Positions 43,400 to 52,707 are shown, counted from the stretch's first letter. The stretch: 64,000 nucleotides of DNA from Vibrio crassostreae 9ZC13 (GCF_000272045.2 NZ_AJYZ02000041.1:578247-642246); one strand, 5' to 3'. Made by a program: numbers and translations. The notes: a model not told the origin generated them from the sequence alone.

Positions 43400-44947
43400 T
43401 TACTTAGACATTACTTTGTAGATTGGGTCTTCTGCAACGTTCGCTTCAACTAAGCTACCTGCTTTGTGCAGCATAGCAACACAGTCTTGGCTTAGGTGGC
43501 GAAGGTGAAGTGTTTTACCTAGCGCCGCGTAACGGTCAGCAATCGTGTCGATCGCTTCAATTGCAGAGTGGTCAGTCACGCGTGAGTTTGCGAAATCAAC
43601 GATTACATCTTGTGGATCGTTGTATGCGTCAAACAACTCTAGGAAGTTAGCCGTTGAACCAAAGAAGATTGGGCCGTTAACTTTGTACTCTTTTGAGCCT
43701 TCAGCGTTTACTGATGTATCTGCGTAGATGTGTTTAGCATGTTGCCAAGCAAACATTAGCGCAGAAGCGACAACACCAACACCTACTGCCACAGCAAGAT
43801 CAGTCAGTACTGTTACTACGGTAACAAGAACGATAACGAAGAAGTCTTGTTTAGGAACGCGACGCGCAAGCTTGAAGGTTGCCCATTCAAATGTGCCGAT
43901 AACAACCATGAACATTACGCCCACAAGTGCTGCTAGAGGAATCATTTCAATCAGTGCAGAACCGAACAGGATGAACATCAGTAGTGCAACTGCGGCGACG
44001 ATACCTGAAAGACGACCACGACCACCTGAGTTTACGTTGATCATCGATTGACCGATCATCGCACAACCACCCATCGCACCGAATACAGAACACGTTACGT
44101 TAGCCATACCTTGACCAACACATTCACGGTTAGATTGACCACGAGTGTTTGTCATTTCGTCTAGTACTGTCAGTGTCAGCAGAGATTCAATCAGGCCGAT
44201 AGCCGCAAGGATAATTGCGTACGGTAGGATGATCTGTAGTGTCTCAAAAGAAAACGGAACAGCAGGAATAGAGAACGTTGGTAGAGAACCCGCTAGCGTT
44301 GCAGCTTCGTCACCAGACATTGTACGTAGGAAGTCGACAACAGTGCGAGTTTCAAGGTCAAGACCGACAACCAAAGCCGTTACTGTAACAATAGCAACCA
44401 GTGAAGATGGTACCGCTGTTGTTAGCTTAGGTAGGAAGTGGATGATAGCCATTGTAAGGGCTACTAAACCCAGCATGAGTGTCATTTGACCGCTTGGTAG
44501 CCAAGTTAATGCACCTGTTACGTCTGGCGCTTTAAATTGACCAAGTTGAGCTAGGAAGATAACAATGGCCAAACCGTTCACGAAACCAATCATTACTGGG
44601 TGTGGAACGATACGGATAAATTTACCTAGTTTAAATACACCTGCTGCAATTTGCAGAAGGCCAGCCAGCATAACGGCTGCGAATAGGTATTGAACACCAT
44701 GGGTTGCCACTAGGCTCACCATTACAACGGCCATTGCGCCGGTTGCGCCAGAAATCATACCTGGACGGCCGCCAAAGACAGAAGTGATTAAACCTACGAT
44801 GAATGCTGCATAAAGACCAACCATTGGGTCAACGCCAGCAACAAAGGCGAATGCTACAGCTTCAGGTACCAGAGCCAGGGCTACTGTAAGACCTGAAAGC
44901 ACGTCATTCTTTACAGAGTGCTTTGAAAATTGTGGGAATTCGAACAT
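43400..44947 (-). CDS. SulP family inorganic anion transporter with STAS domain
   Basis: 515-residue membrane protein. Residues 1-390 or so carry the SLC26/SulP transmembrane domain with the signature VALALVPEAVAFAFVAGVDP and the anion-site region SGATGAMAVVMVSL. The last 110 residues form a cytoplasmic STAS domain (PIFFGSTANFLELFD, VIVDFANSRVTDHSAIEAID). Family members move sulfate, bicarbonate or other anions, often with Na+ or H+. No sulfur or carbon-concentration gene is next to it, so the substrate cannot be assigned. Confidence 0.92.
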   Translation of the reverse strand: MFEFPQFSKHSVKNDVLSGLTVALALVPEAVAFAFVAGVDPMVGLYAAFIVGLITSVFGGRPGMISGATGAMAVVMVSLVATHGVQYLFAAVMLAGLLQIAAGVFKLGKFIRIVPHPVMIGFVNGLAIVIFLAQLGQFKAPDVTGALTWLPSGQMTLMLGLVALTMAIIHFLPKLTTAVPSSLVAIVTVTALVVGLDLETRTVVDFLRTMSGDEAATLAGSLPTFSIPAVPFSFETLQIILPYAIILAAIGLIESLLTLTVLDEMTNTRGQSNRECVGQGMANVTCSVFGAMGGCAMIGQSMINVNSGGRGRLSGIVAAVALLMFILFGSALIEMIPLAALVGVMFMVVIGTFEWATFKLARRVPKQDFFVIVLVTVVTVLTDLAVAVGVGVVASALMFAWQHAKHIYADTSVNAEGSKEYKVNGPIFFGSTANFLELFDAYNDPQDVIVDFANSRVTDHSAIEAIDTIADRYAALGKTLHLRHLSQDCVAMLHKAGSLVEANVAEDPIYKVMSK

Positions 44948-45142
44948 GTTTGCTCAGCTATGCTTAAGATGGATTTACCGACACGGGTGTATTGCGTAGC
45001 CAAACAGTGATGGAAAAGAGCGGCAATAGCGAAGTGTCGAAAAGATAAGTGCGCGAATGCTACCCAAAAATGTGATTAAGTTCAAGGTTGAACCTAACTT
45101 TGAGTAATATATCTGTTAATTTTTATTCGATTAGTAGATATG

Positions 45143-45172
45143 AAAAAGGCTGCTTTAATAAGCAGCCTTTGA
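45143..45172 (-). terminator. Rho-independent terminator of rne
   Basis: AAAGGCTGCT-TATTAA-AGCAGCCTTT on the minus strand with following TT run, 30 bp after the rne stop. Confidence 0.88.
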
Positions 45173-45205
45173 TTCTATTTACTCGCGATTACCTATCAGT
45201 AATCA

Positions 45206-48200
45206 CTAGTAGTTTGGCTTAGTCATCGCCGCGCCAGCTTTGTTCGACGCTGCCTGACTGCCTGCACCTTTCGATACAAAACGTTCAGTGCGGAACGGAG
45301 CTGCAATCACTTCAATCTCTTTGATCTCTTGAGGACCAGGAGCTTTAGTCATTGGTGAACCGGCTTGCTTCTTAGCAACAGCTGCCTTTGGTGCCGCTTT
45401 AGGAGCTTCTGCTTTAACAACAGGTGCTTCTTCAACTTTTGCACTTTCAGCTTTAGGCGCTTCAGCTTCAACAACTGGTGTTGCTTCTGCTTGCACAGCT
45501 TCTGCTACAACAGGCGCTTCAACTTTCGTCGCTTCTGCAATCACTGGAGCTTCAACTTTCGCGGTTTCAACAACCACTGGTGCTTCTTCAACGACTGCAG
45601 GAGCTTCAACTACAGCAGGAGTCTCAGCTACTTGAGCTTCAACAGCAGCATCTTCACGACGGATGATAACTTTACCCATTGCAAGCTCTGGACATGCGAA
45701 GCCGCCAGTCATTGCTACGTTGCTTTGTGGTGCCGTCTCTAGAGCAACATTCTGCTCTTGAACAGATGTTTGAGCTTCAGCTGCTACTTGAACTTCAGCC
45801 ACTTCAGGCTTTGCCTGCTTGTGGTGAGGTTTTGGAATGAAGCGAGGCATCACTTTACCCATAGCCATCTCTGGAGAAGCTACACCACCTTTACGTAGGC
45901 GGAATGGGTTAGGGCGACGATCACGACCGCGACGACGACGTTGACCACTTGCACGTAGGTGACGTGGAGAACGACGGTTACGACGTTGTTTCGGCTCTTC
46001 CTGTTCAGTTTGCTCTGCATTCGCTTGAGTTGCTTCTACTTGTTCCGCAACTTTTTGCTCTTGAGCTACTGACTGTTCTTTTGAAACAGATAGTTCTTTA
46101 GCAGCAACCTGCTCTTTTGAAGCGTTATCTTCAACTTGAGCTTGTTGGTCTTTAACACGAACTTGCTTGTTCAGTTTACGACGCTGACGACGCTCTTTAA
46201 TCTTAGCTGCTTTCGCTTCAGGTTTAGCCTTAGGCGCTTCCGGTTTACCAGCTTGTGCTTCTGCTGCTAGCTGTAGACCTTCTTCTGCTAATTTAGATGG
46301 TGCTTGCTCTTCGCGTTGCTTCTGCTCATCACGTGGCTTGTTGCGACGGTCTTGCTTAGGCTTGCGAGGCTGACGAGTTTGCTGTGGAGCTGCTTCTTTT
46401 TGCTCTTCAGGCTTCTCATCACGAGCTGGCTTACGGCGGCGTTTGTTGTCACGGTTTTCGTTACGATTGTCACCACGTTCACCACGGTCGTTACGCTGTT
46501 CGCCACGCTCACCACGTTGGTTACGACGACGGTTATCGTTACGATCACGGCGTTGACGGTTGCCGTTGTTACGATTGTTTTTAGGTTTTTCTTCTTCTTT
46601 CTTCTCTTCTTCTTTTTTCTCTTCTTGAGTTGAAGAGCCAAATAAGAAGCTACCGATAGCTTTGAAGAAACGACCAATTAGGCCTGGTTCTTGAGTCGCT
46701 GCTGGTTCAGCTTTCTTCTCTTCTACAGCTTTAGGTGCTGGAGCAGGAGTTGGTGCTGATTGAGCAGGAGCTGCGAAGCCTTTCAGAGCAGGTTCTTCGA
46801 TCTTCTTAGGACGAATAGTCTGTTCAGCAGGCTCTTTGCTTTCCGCTTCTTTTAGAGCTTCTAGCTTGTTAGGCAGCAAGTAAGATAGTAGATCGAACTC
46901 TTCACCTTCACGAACACGGATAACCTCAAAATGCGGCGTTTCCATGTCTGAGTTAGGAACAACAGTGATCTTAACTTCTTGGTTCTTCTCGATGTGGTTT
47001 ACTGAGCGACGTTTTTCGTTCAGAAGGTAAGAAGCGATTGGAACAGGCACAACAGCAAGTACTTGTGCTGTGTTGTCTTTTAGAGCTTCTTCTTCAATCA
47101 AACGTAGAACAGAAAGTGCTAGAGATTCGTTATCACGAACAACACCAGTACCTGTACAACGAGGACAAATGTGGTGGCTTGCTTCTGCTAGTGATGGGCT
47201 CAAACGTTGACGAGACATCTCTAGAAGACCAAAGCGAGAAATACGACCAATCTGAACACGTGCGCGATCTAAACGAACGGCATCACGTAGACGGCTTTCT
47301 ACTTCGCGTTGGTGGCGAACCGGGGTCATATCGATAAAGTCGATTACAACAAGACCACCTAGGTCACGTAGACGTAATTGACGTGCAATTTCATCGGCAG
47401 CTTCTAGGTTAGTGTTAAGTGCTGTTTCTTCAATATCGCCGCCCTTTGTTGCACGAGCAGAGTTGATATCGATAGAAGTCAGTGCTTCTGTTGGGTCGAT
47501 TACGATAGAACCACCAGATGGAAGACGAACTTCACGTTGGAAAGCAGATTCGATCTGGCTTTCAATCTGGTAATGGCTGAATAGTGGCACTTCACCATCG
47601 TATTTCTTAACGCGATTCATGAAATCTGGGCGTATTAATTGAATGTGCGCTTGTGCACGTTCAAAAATAGTATTGCTGTCGATTAGAATCTCGCCAATAT
47701 CACGACGTAGGTAGTCACGAATTGCGCGAACAATAACGTTACTCTCTTGGTGAATTAGGAAAGGAGCTGCATTTGAATCAGAAGCTTGCTTGATAGCGCC
47801 CCAATGGTTCAATAGAACATTCAGGTCCCACTCTAGCTCTTCTGCGCTTTTGCCAACACCCGCTGTACGCACGATTAAGCCCATACCTTGAGGAAGCTCA
47901 AGAGTGCTTAATGCTGCTTTCAGTTGAGTGCGTTCATCACCTTCGATACGACGAGAAATACCGCCAGCACGAGGGTTATTAGGCATAAGAACTAAGTAAC
48001 TACCAGCCAAAGAGATGAAAGTTGTCAGTGCAGCACCTTTGCTACCACGTTCTTCTTTCTCTACTTGTACGATTACTTCTTGACCTTCTTTTAGCACTTC
48101 TTTAATGCTAGGACGGCCTTGGTATGTATAACCTTCAGGGAAGTATTCGCGGGCAATTTCTTTAAGAGGGAGGAAACCGTGACGTTCTGCGCCGTAATCA

Positions 48201-48373
48201 ACGAATGCCGCTTCTAGGCTTGGTTCAATACGGGTAATACGTCCTTTGTAGATATTCGCTTTCTTTGACTCGTGACCTGGACTTTCGATATCTAGATCGA
48301 ACAGTCGTTGGCCATCAACCAAAGCGACACGCAACTCTTCTTTTTGAGTTGCGTTAATTAACATTCTTTTCAT
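45206..48373 (-). CDS. rne: RNase E, endoribonuclease and degradosome scaffold
   Basis: Essential endonuclease for mRNA decay, rRNA and tRNA maturation and sRNA function. The 1055-residue protein has an S1 domain (about 38-125), a 5'-sensor, a DNase I-like catalytic domain with the two magnesium aspartates in SIDINSA and VIDFIDM (near 303 and 346) and the zinc-link CPRCTGTG (near 404-407) that holds the dimer of dimers. The C-terminal half is disordered, with an Arg/Asn-rich RNA-binding stretch and two copies of a GGxAxPExAMGKV motif, typical of degradosome scaffolds. A long structured leader probably mediates autoregulation. Confidence 0.98.
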   Translation of the reverse strand: MKRMLINATQKEELRVALVDGQRLFDLDIESPGHESKKANIYKGRITRIEPSLEAAFVDYGAERHGFLPLKEIAREYFPEGYTYQGRPSIKEVLKEGQEVIVQVEKEERGSKGAALTTFISLAGSYLVLMPNNPRAGGISRRIEGDERTQLKAALSTLELPQGMGLIVRTAGVGKSAEELEWDLNVLLNHWGAIKQASDSNAAPFLIHQESNVIVRAIRDYLRRDIGEILIDSNTIFERAQAHIQLIRPDFMNRVKKYDGEVPLFSHYQIESQIESAFQREVRLPSGGSIVIDPTEALTSIDINSARATKGGDIEETALNTNLEAADEIARQLRLRDLGGLVVIDFIDMTPVRHQREVESRLRDAVRLDRARVQIGRISRFGLLEMSRQRLSPSLAEASHHICPRCTGTGVVRDNESLALSVLRLIEEEALKDNTAQVLAVVPVPIASYLLNEKRRSVNHIEKNQEVKITVVPNSDMETPHFEVIRVREGEEFDLLSYLLPNKLEALKEAESKEPAEQTIRPKKIEEPALKGFAAPAQSAPTPAPAPKAVEEKKAEPAATQEPGLIGRFFKAIGSFLFGSSTQEEKKEEEKKEEEKPKNNRNNGNRQRRDRNDNRRRNQRGERGEQRNDRGERGDNRNENRDNKRRRKPARDEKPEEQKEAAPQQTRQPRKPKQDRRNKPRDEQKQREEQAPSKLAEEGLQLAAEAQAGKPEAPKAKPEAKAAKIKERRQRRKLNKQVRVKDQQAQVEDNASKEQVAAKELSVSKEQSVAQEQKVAEQVEATQANAEQTEQEEPKQRRNRRSPRHLRASGQRRRRGRDRRPNPFRLRKGGVASPEMAMGKVMPRFIPKPHHKQAKPEVAEVQVAAEAQTSVQEQNVALETAPQSNVAMTGGFACPELAMGKVIIRREDAAVEAQVAETPAVVEAPAVVEEAPVVVETAKVEAPVIAEATKVEAPVVAEAVQAEATPVVEAEAPKAESAKVEEAPVVKAEAPKAAPKAAVAKKQAGSPMTKAPGPQEIKEIEVIAAPFRTERFVSKGAGSQAASNKAGAAMTKPNY

Positions 48374-48620
48374 TTAGAAATTCTCATTGTCTTTTCTTAT
48401 TTTCATCATTGTTCTTATCGCTTTATTTCGTTTCTCATGGTGCCAGATCCCATGGCTTTATCGGTGCAGCCTCCCGGCTGGAGAGGGATGCTCTGGGGCA
48501 CGTCAGTCATCATAGGGATTTAGCCTATGATCCGCGATGTGGCGGTGAATACTCAACATGAGTGTACGTGAGTAGAGCGATAAGGAACTCAGTTGACCGT
48601 GTCTTACGCCGATTGCAGCA
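48374..48620 (-). promoter_or_regulatory. Structured rne 5' leader (rne5-like autoregulatory element, candidate)
   Basis: The minus strand immediately upstream of rne has several stem-loops: CATAGG..CCTATG (near 48515-48533), GCAGCCTCCCGG region (near 48468), and CCATGG/CCAGATCCC near 48440. In E. coli the rne leader folds into stem-loops that RNase E binds to control its own mRNA. The position and GC-rich palindromes fit, but I did not compare it with a model. Confidence 0.6.
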
Positions 48621-48991
48621 CTGTCTAATCTGAGTTATCTACTCATTTACTTGCTTATGAATGGTTAGCTGTTTAAATAATAGTCAAACCATTGATAGCA
48701 GCTGTGAACTATAGCAGCGGTCGGTAAACACAGCAATCTGCTTTGTCGGAATGCTGTAAAAAAAACAGTTTTTGTTTGGGTTTTGATAGCTCTAACTCAC
48801 TGTCTATAAATAATTTATCAATTGATATTTTAATTTGCAGGAATCTTGATGCTTTTTTGTTCGAAGAATCAAAGAAATATAGAACTTCAATGACCATTTT
48901 GGGATAGATCGGTAAGGATTAGGGATAAATAAGTTCGGAATAGGGCTAAGAAAATCTCAATTATCAAAAGTGACAGTGATACAATAGCGCA
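48621..48991. other. Divergent rne/rluC promoter region
   Basis: AT-rich region expected to carry the rne promoter(s) on the minus strand. The rluC extended -10 element is at its right end. No gene is supported. Confidence 0.5.
48977..48985 (+). promoter_or_regulatory. Extended -10 promoter directly before the rluC ATG
   Basis: TGATACAAT fits the extended -10 pattern TGn-TANAAT. Transcription would start about 7 nt later, at or next to the rluC ATG (48992). No Shine-Dalgarno is present between them. Confidence 0.45.
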
Positions 48992-49936
48992 ATGAGCGAA
49001 ATTAGAACCCAAGTCCAATTCGTCGACATTGACGAAGATATGGCTGGTCAGCGTATTGATAACTTCTTACGCAACCAATTAAAAAACATCCCGAAAAGCA
49101 TGATTTACCGAATCGTGCGTAAAGGCGAAGTCCGCGTAAATAAAAAACGCATCAAGGCTGAGTACAAACTAAAAGCTGGCGATTTAGTTCGTATCCCTCC
49201 GGTTACTATTGAAGAGAAAACAGAAGAGAACGTGCCGAGCACGAAACTCAACAAGGTTTCAGAATTAGAACAGTGCATCATTTATGAAGATGATCACATG
49301 CTAATTCTTAACAAACCGTCTGGCACTGCTGTTCATGGTGGTAGCGGATTAAAATTTGGCGCGATTGAAGCATTACGTGCTCTTCGCCCTGATGCTCGTT
49401 TTCTTGAATTAGTGCACCGTATCGATAGAGATACGTCTGGCATTTTGCTTGTTGCTAAGAAGCGCTCGGCGCTAAGACACCTTCAAGCACAGTTCCGTGA
49501 AAAAACGGTTCAAAAATACTACTTCGCTTTAGTTATGGGCGAATGGAAGAACAGCTGCAAAGTCGTCAACGCACCTTTGTTGAAAAATGAAGTGAACAGC
49601 ATTGTTCGAGTTAACCCGAATGGTAAAGCTTCTGAAACCCGTTTTAAGGTTTTAGAAAAATTCCAAGAGGCGACGTTGATTCAAGCAAGCCCAATTACAG
49701 GCCGAACACACCAAATTCGTGTGCACGCTCAGTATACTGGTCACCCAATTGCTTGGGATGATCGCTACGGTGATCGTCGTTTTGATGCTTACACGGGTAA
49801 GGTTGGTCTTGATCGTCTGTTCCTACATGCAGCAAACATCAAGTTCACACACCCAGGTAGTGAAGAGAAGATGGATATCTCGGCGCCAATGGAAAGAAGG
49901 CTAGAGAAAGCCCTAACTGGTTTACGTAAGCTTTAA
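48992..49936 (+). CDS. rluC: RluC, 23S rRNA pseudouridine(955/2504/2580) synthase
   Basis: Forms three pseudouridines in 23S rRNA. The 314-residue protein has an N-terminal S4 RNA-binding domain (about 18-75, GQRIDNFLRNQLKNIPKSMI) and the RluA-type catalytic domain with HRIDRDTSG, whose second Asp is the nucleophile. The divergent rne-rluC arrangement is conserved in enterics and vibrios. Confidence 0.96.
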   Translation: MSEIRTQVQFVDIDEDMAGQRIDNFLRNQLKNIPKSMIYRIVRKGEVRVNKKRIKAEYKLKAGDLVRIPPVTIEEKTEENVPSTKLNKVSELEQCIIYEDDHMLILNKPSGTAVHGGSGLKFGAIEALRALRPDARFLELVHRIDRDTSGILLVAKKRSALRHLQAQFREKTVQKYYFALVMGEWKNSCKVVNAPLLKNEVNSIVRVNPNGKASETRFKVLEKFQEATLIQASPITGRTHQIRVHAQYTGHPIAWDDRYGDRRFDAYTGKVGLDRLFLHAANIKFTHPGSEEKMDISAPMERRLEKALTGLRKL

Positions 49937-50000
49937 GAAGATACGAGATACGAAGGTATAGAGTGCCTCTAAATTTGTTCTTCAGTATCCATAAATGAGA

Positions 50001-50029
50001 AAGGTTGACGAATATCGTCAACCTTTTTT
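50001..50029 (+). terminator. Rho-independent terminator of rluC
   Basis: AAGGTTGACG-AATAT-CGTCAACCTT followed by TTTT. Confidence 0.92.
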
Positions 50030-50044
50030 GTTTTCATCTGTTGT

Positions 50045-50183
50045 AGAAGATCCCCAAGTCGCTCGTTCCTCGCCCTTGAGGATGACGACTTTTTAAAATC
50101 ACGCTCTATATCATTAGTTGGTTAGATAAAATTGCGTGTTCCGCCATTCCCTAGACTGACGAAGGAAGGAGTAGGGAATCTCT
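50045..50183. repeat. Palindromic intergenic repeat, copy 2 (between rluC and yceF)
   Basis: The edges read AGAAGATCCCC and TAGGGAATCTCT, inverted copies similar to those of the 42006-42133 element. It again includes CCATTCCCTAGACTGACG-like sequence. Both copies lie between convergent genes. Confidence 0.6.
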
Positions 50184-50202
50184 AACAAAGAGAGCGTATC
50201 CG

Positions 50203-50784
50203 TTATAGTACACCCATTCCTTGCGCTTCTAACATATCGACTAGATCGATCAGCGGTAAGCCGATCAAAGTATTTGGATCTTTACCTTCCATCTGTTTAA
50301 ACAACGCGATGCCTAACCCTTCACACATAAAACTGCCCGCGCAGTAATAAGGTTGTTCTTTCTCGACATAACTCATGATCTGTTGTTTAGTTAAATCGCG
50401 GAAATGCACAACAAAGGTGTCGAGACGCGTGTCAGCTTCATTGGTCTCGTTGTTCCAAACCGAAAGCCCAGTATAAAAAGTAATGCTCTTGCCGCTTTGA
50501 CGAGATAACTGCTCGATCGCTTTTTCTCGAGTGTGAGGCTTACCTATGATCTCTCCATCAATCACACAAACCTGATCAGAACCGATGACTAAGCTAGGTT
50601 GCTCCACAACACAAGACTTAGCTTTGGTCTCAGCAAGGCGCATCACCAACTGTTGTGGTGTCTCTTCTGGAAGCGGCGTTTCATCGCAGTCTGGCTTGGC
50701 TGTAATGAAGCTTAACTGTAGTTTTTTGAGGATCTCTTGCCTAAATGGTGATGTAGAGGCTAAAACTAGTTGGTAATTTCTCAT
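50203..50784 (-). CDS. yceF: YceF, Maf-family nucleotide pyrophosphatase (m7GTP type)
   Basis: 193-residue Maf protein. It has the N-terminal LASTSPFRQEIL, the ETPQQLVMRLAETKAK helix, VIGSDQVCVIDGEIIGKP and the conserved Phe-His-Asp-like FVVHFRDL. The E. coli homologue hydrolyses 7-methyl-GTP. It is divergent from yceD, as in E. coli. Confidence 0.94.
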   Translation of the reverse strand: MRNYQLVLASTSPFRQEILKKLQLSFITAKPDCDETPLPEETPQQLVMRLAETKAKSCVVEQPSLVIGSDQVCVIDGEIIGKPHTREKAIEQLSRQSGKSITFYTGLSVWNNETNEADTRLDTFVVHFRDLTKQQIMSYVEKEQPYYCAGSFMCEGLGIALFKQMEGKDPNTLIGLPLIDLVDMLEAQGMGVL

Positions 50785-50895
50785 TTTAATTTACAATTCA
50801 AGGAAGCATTTATCTCAGGATAACGTAACTTGTCCTGCTATTCATAATGCTCTGAATAGGAAAGGCAGGAAAGTACATTTTTTTTGCCATTTCCT

Positions 50896-50924
50896 TTGAC
50901 TAAACACGATTTGGAAGATAAGAT
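50896..50924 (+). promoter_or_regulatory. Sigma-70 promoter of the yceD-rpmF operon
   Basis: TTGACT (50896-50901) and TAAGAT (50919-50924) are separated by exactly 17 bp. The expected start (about 50931) is only 3 nt before the yceD ATG at 50934, and no Shine-Dalgarno is present, so the transcript may be nearly leaderless. Confidence 0.7.
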
Positions 50925-50933
50925 TCGCGCCCT

Positions 50934-51461
50934 ATGCAAAAGGAAAAAATACCGCGTACAGTTGATCCGGCAAGAACGGCTCAAAAACGACTCGATATGG
51001 ATGGTATCATTCAGGTCAGTCTTTTGAAGCGTTTAACTGAAGCAACTGAAGGCGTAAAACGTGACGCGCAAGTCTCAATGTCATTTGGGCTTGATGAACA
51101 ACGATTAGTCGTTATCTCTGGTAAAGCTAACGTCGAAGTCGATTTAGAGTGTCAACGTTGTAATGAGGTTTTCGCACATGAGTGCGATGTCCAATTTACT
51201 TATACTCCTGTTTACAGTGAGAAAAGTGAAGAGGAAGCACCGGAAGAGTACGATTTGGTAGATCTGAACGAGTACGGTGAGTTAGACCTGATTCAATTAG
51301 TTGAAGACGAGTTCATCCTTGGATTGCCACAAATAGCAATGCACGACGATGCGAAATGTAGCGTTAACTCAAATAACTTGGTGTTTGGTGAACTTCCTGA
51401 AGAAATTGAGGAAGACAAAAAGCCGAATCCATTTGATGTTTTAAAAAGCTTAAAGAAGTAA
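50934..51461 (+). CDS. yceD: YceD, 23S rRNA accumulation protein (DUF177)
   Basis: 175-residue DUF177 protein that in E. coli is needed for normal 23S rRNA accumulation; plant homologues act likewise. It has MQKEKIPRTVDPARTAQKRL at the start, the putative metal-binding LECQRCNEVF and a later conserved cysteine in DDAKC. It begins the rpmF-plsX-fab operon. Confidence 0.94.
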   Translation: MQKEKIPRTVDPARTAQKRLDMDGIIQVSLLKRLTEATEGVKRDAQVSMSFGLDEQRLVVISGKANVEVDLECQRCNEVFAHECDVQFTYTPVYSEKSEEEAPEEYDLVDLNEYGELDLIQLVEDEFILGLPQIAMHDDAKCSVNSNNLVFGELPEEIEEDKKPNPFDVLKSLKK

Positions 51462-51496
51462 TTGCTTCTTTAAGAATTTACATAGGAGTAGGGTCA

Positions 51497-51667
51497 ATGG
51501 CCGTACAAAAGAGCAAGAAATCACGTTCAATGCGTGGCATGCGTCGTTCACACGATGCGCTAACTACAGCTGCACTTTCTGTGGACGCAACTTCAGGTGA
51601 AACTCACCTACGTCACAACGTGACTGCCGAAGGTTTCTACCGCGGCAAAAAGGTTATCAACAAGTAA
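51497..51667 (+). CDS. rpmF: Ribosomal protein bL32
   Basis: 56-residue 50S subunit protein starting MAVQKSKKSRSMRGMRRSHD and ending FYRGKKVINK. It was found by reading the gap between yceD and plsX. AGGAGTAGGG provides a strong ribosome-binding site. It carries no zinc cysteines (a cysteine-free L32). Confidence 0.98.
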   Translation: MAVQKSKKSRSMRGMRRSHDALTTAALSVDATSGETHLRHNVTAEGFYRGKKVINK

Positions 51668-51676
51668 GGTTGACCT

Positions 51677-52702
51677 TTGCAAAATCTAACCGTTGCGCTT
51701 GATGCAATGGGCGGGGACTTCGGTCCTCGTGTAACAGTGCCTGCCGCCGTGCAGGCACTGTCGTATTTCCCAGAGCTAAAAGTCATTCTAATAGGTGATC
51801 GAAACGCGATCACATCTCAATTATCTTCATTAGGTCGAATGCCTGATTCTCGTTTGAGTATCCAGCATTGTGATCGAGTCATTTCCAATTCTGAAAAACC
51901 TTCACTAGCCTTACGTAATAGTCAGGGTAGCTCTATGCGTGCCGCTATCGATCTGGTTGCCGAATCACAGGCTGATGCTTGTGTGAGTGGTGGTAACACT
52001 GGCGCACTGATGGCTTTATCCCGTTTCAGACTCAAGCTTCTTCCCGGTATTGATAGGCCTGCATTGGTTTCAGCTTTGCCTACTGCATCCGGAAATCGCA
52101 CATGGATGCTTGATTTAGGGGCGAACGTTTCTAGTGACGCAGATTCACTCTTTCAGTTTGCTGTCATGGGCAGTGCATTAGCAGAACAACATTTAGGTCG
52201 CGCACCACGTGTCGCTATCTTGAATATCGGTGCAGAAGAAATTAAAGGCAATGACCTTGTAAAACGATGCGCTGAAATGTTGTCTAATACCCAGTCTGTG
52301 AACTTCATAGGCTATATTGAAGGTAATCAATTACTTCAAGATGCTGCTGATGTCGTCGTATGTGATGGTTTTGTGGGCAATGTCTGCTTAAAAACGTGCG
52401 AAGGTACGGCTCAGCTCTTTATTGATAAGCTAAAAACGCGCATGATGGCTTCAACAATAAAGGGTTGGATAGCCAGAATGCTGTTTTCTGAGCTATTTAC
52501 TGAATTAAAAACCTTGAACCCCGACCAGTATAACGGCGCAAGTTTGTTAGGATTGCGCGGCATTGTCATTAAAAGTCATGGAAGTGCTGATGTGTCTGCA
52601 GTCGTCAACGCGATTGGTGAAGCAGTACACGAGGTCAAACGACAAGTCCCCAGCCGCATTAGCGATCGTTTGGAAGCGGTTTTACTCGAGAGGCATTATT
52701 AG
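51677..52702 (+). CDS. plsX: PlsX, phosphate acyltransferase
   Basis: Makes acyl-phosphate from acyl-ACP for phosphatidic acid synthesis. The 341-residue protein starts at a TTG (51677), preceded by AAGG, with the conserved N-terminus LTVALDAMGGDFGPRVTVPA. GGNTGALMALSRF and CDGFVGNVCLKTCEG are present. It follows rpmF by 9 bp, an arrangement conserved across gammaproteobacteria. Confidence 0.97.
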   Translation: MQNLTVALDAMGGDFGPRVTVPAAVQALSYFPELKVILIGDRNAITSQLSSLGRMPDSRLSIQHCDRVISNSEKPSLALRNSQGSSMRAAIDLVAESQADACVSGGNTGALMALSRFRLKLLPGIDRPALVSALPTASGNRTWMLDLGANVSSDADSLFQFAVMGSALAEQHLGRAPRVAILNIGAEEIKGNDLVKRCAEMLSNTQSVNFIGYIEGNQLLQDAADVVVCDGFVGNVCLKTCEGTAQLFIDKLKTRMMASTIKGWIARMLFSELFTELKTLNPDQYNGASLLGLRGIVIKSHGSADVSAVVNAIGEAVHEVKRQVPSRISDRLEAVLLERHY

Positions 52703-52707
52703 TCTTC

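Noticed and set aside
46288..46677. ORFs opposite and out of frame in the rne tail
   Set aside because: Low-complexity Arg/Lys codons keep other frames open; the RNase E frame has clear family features.
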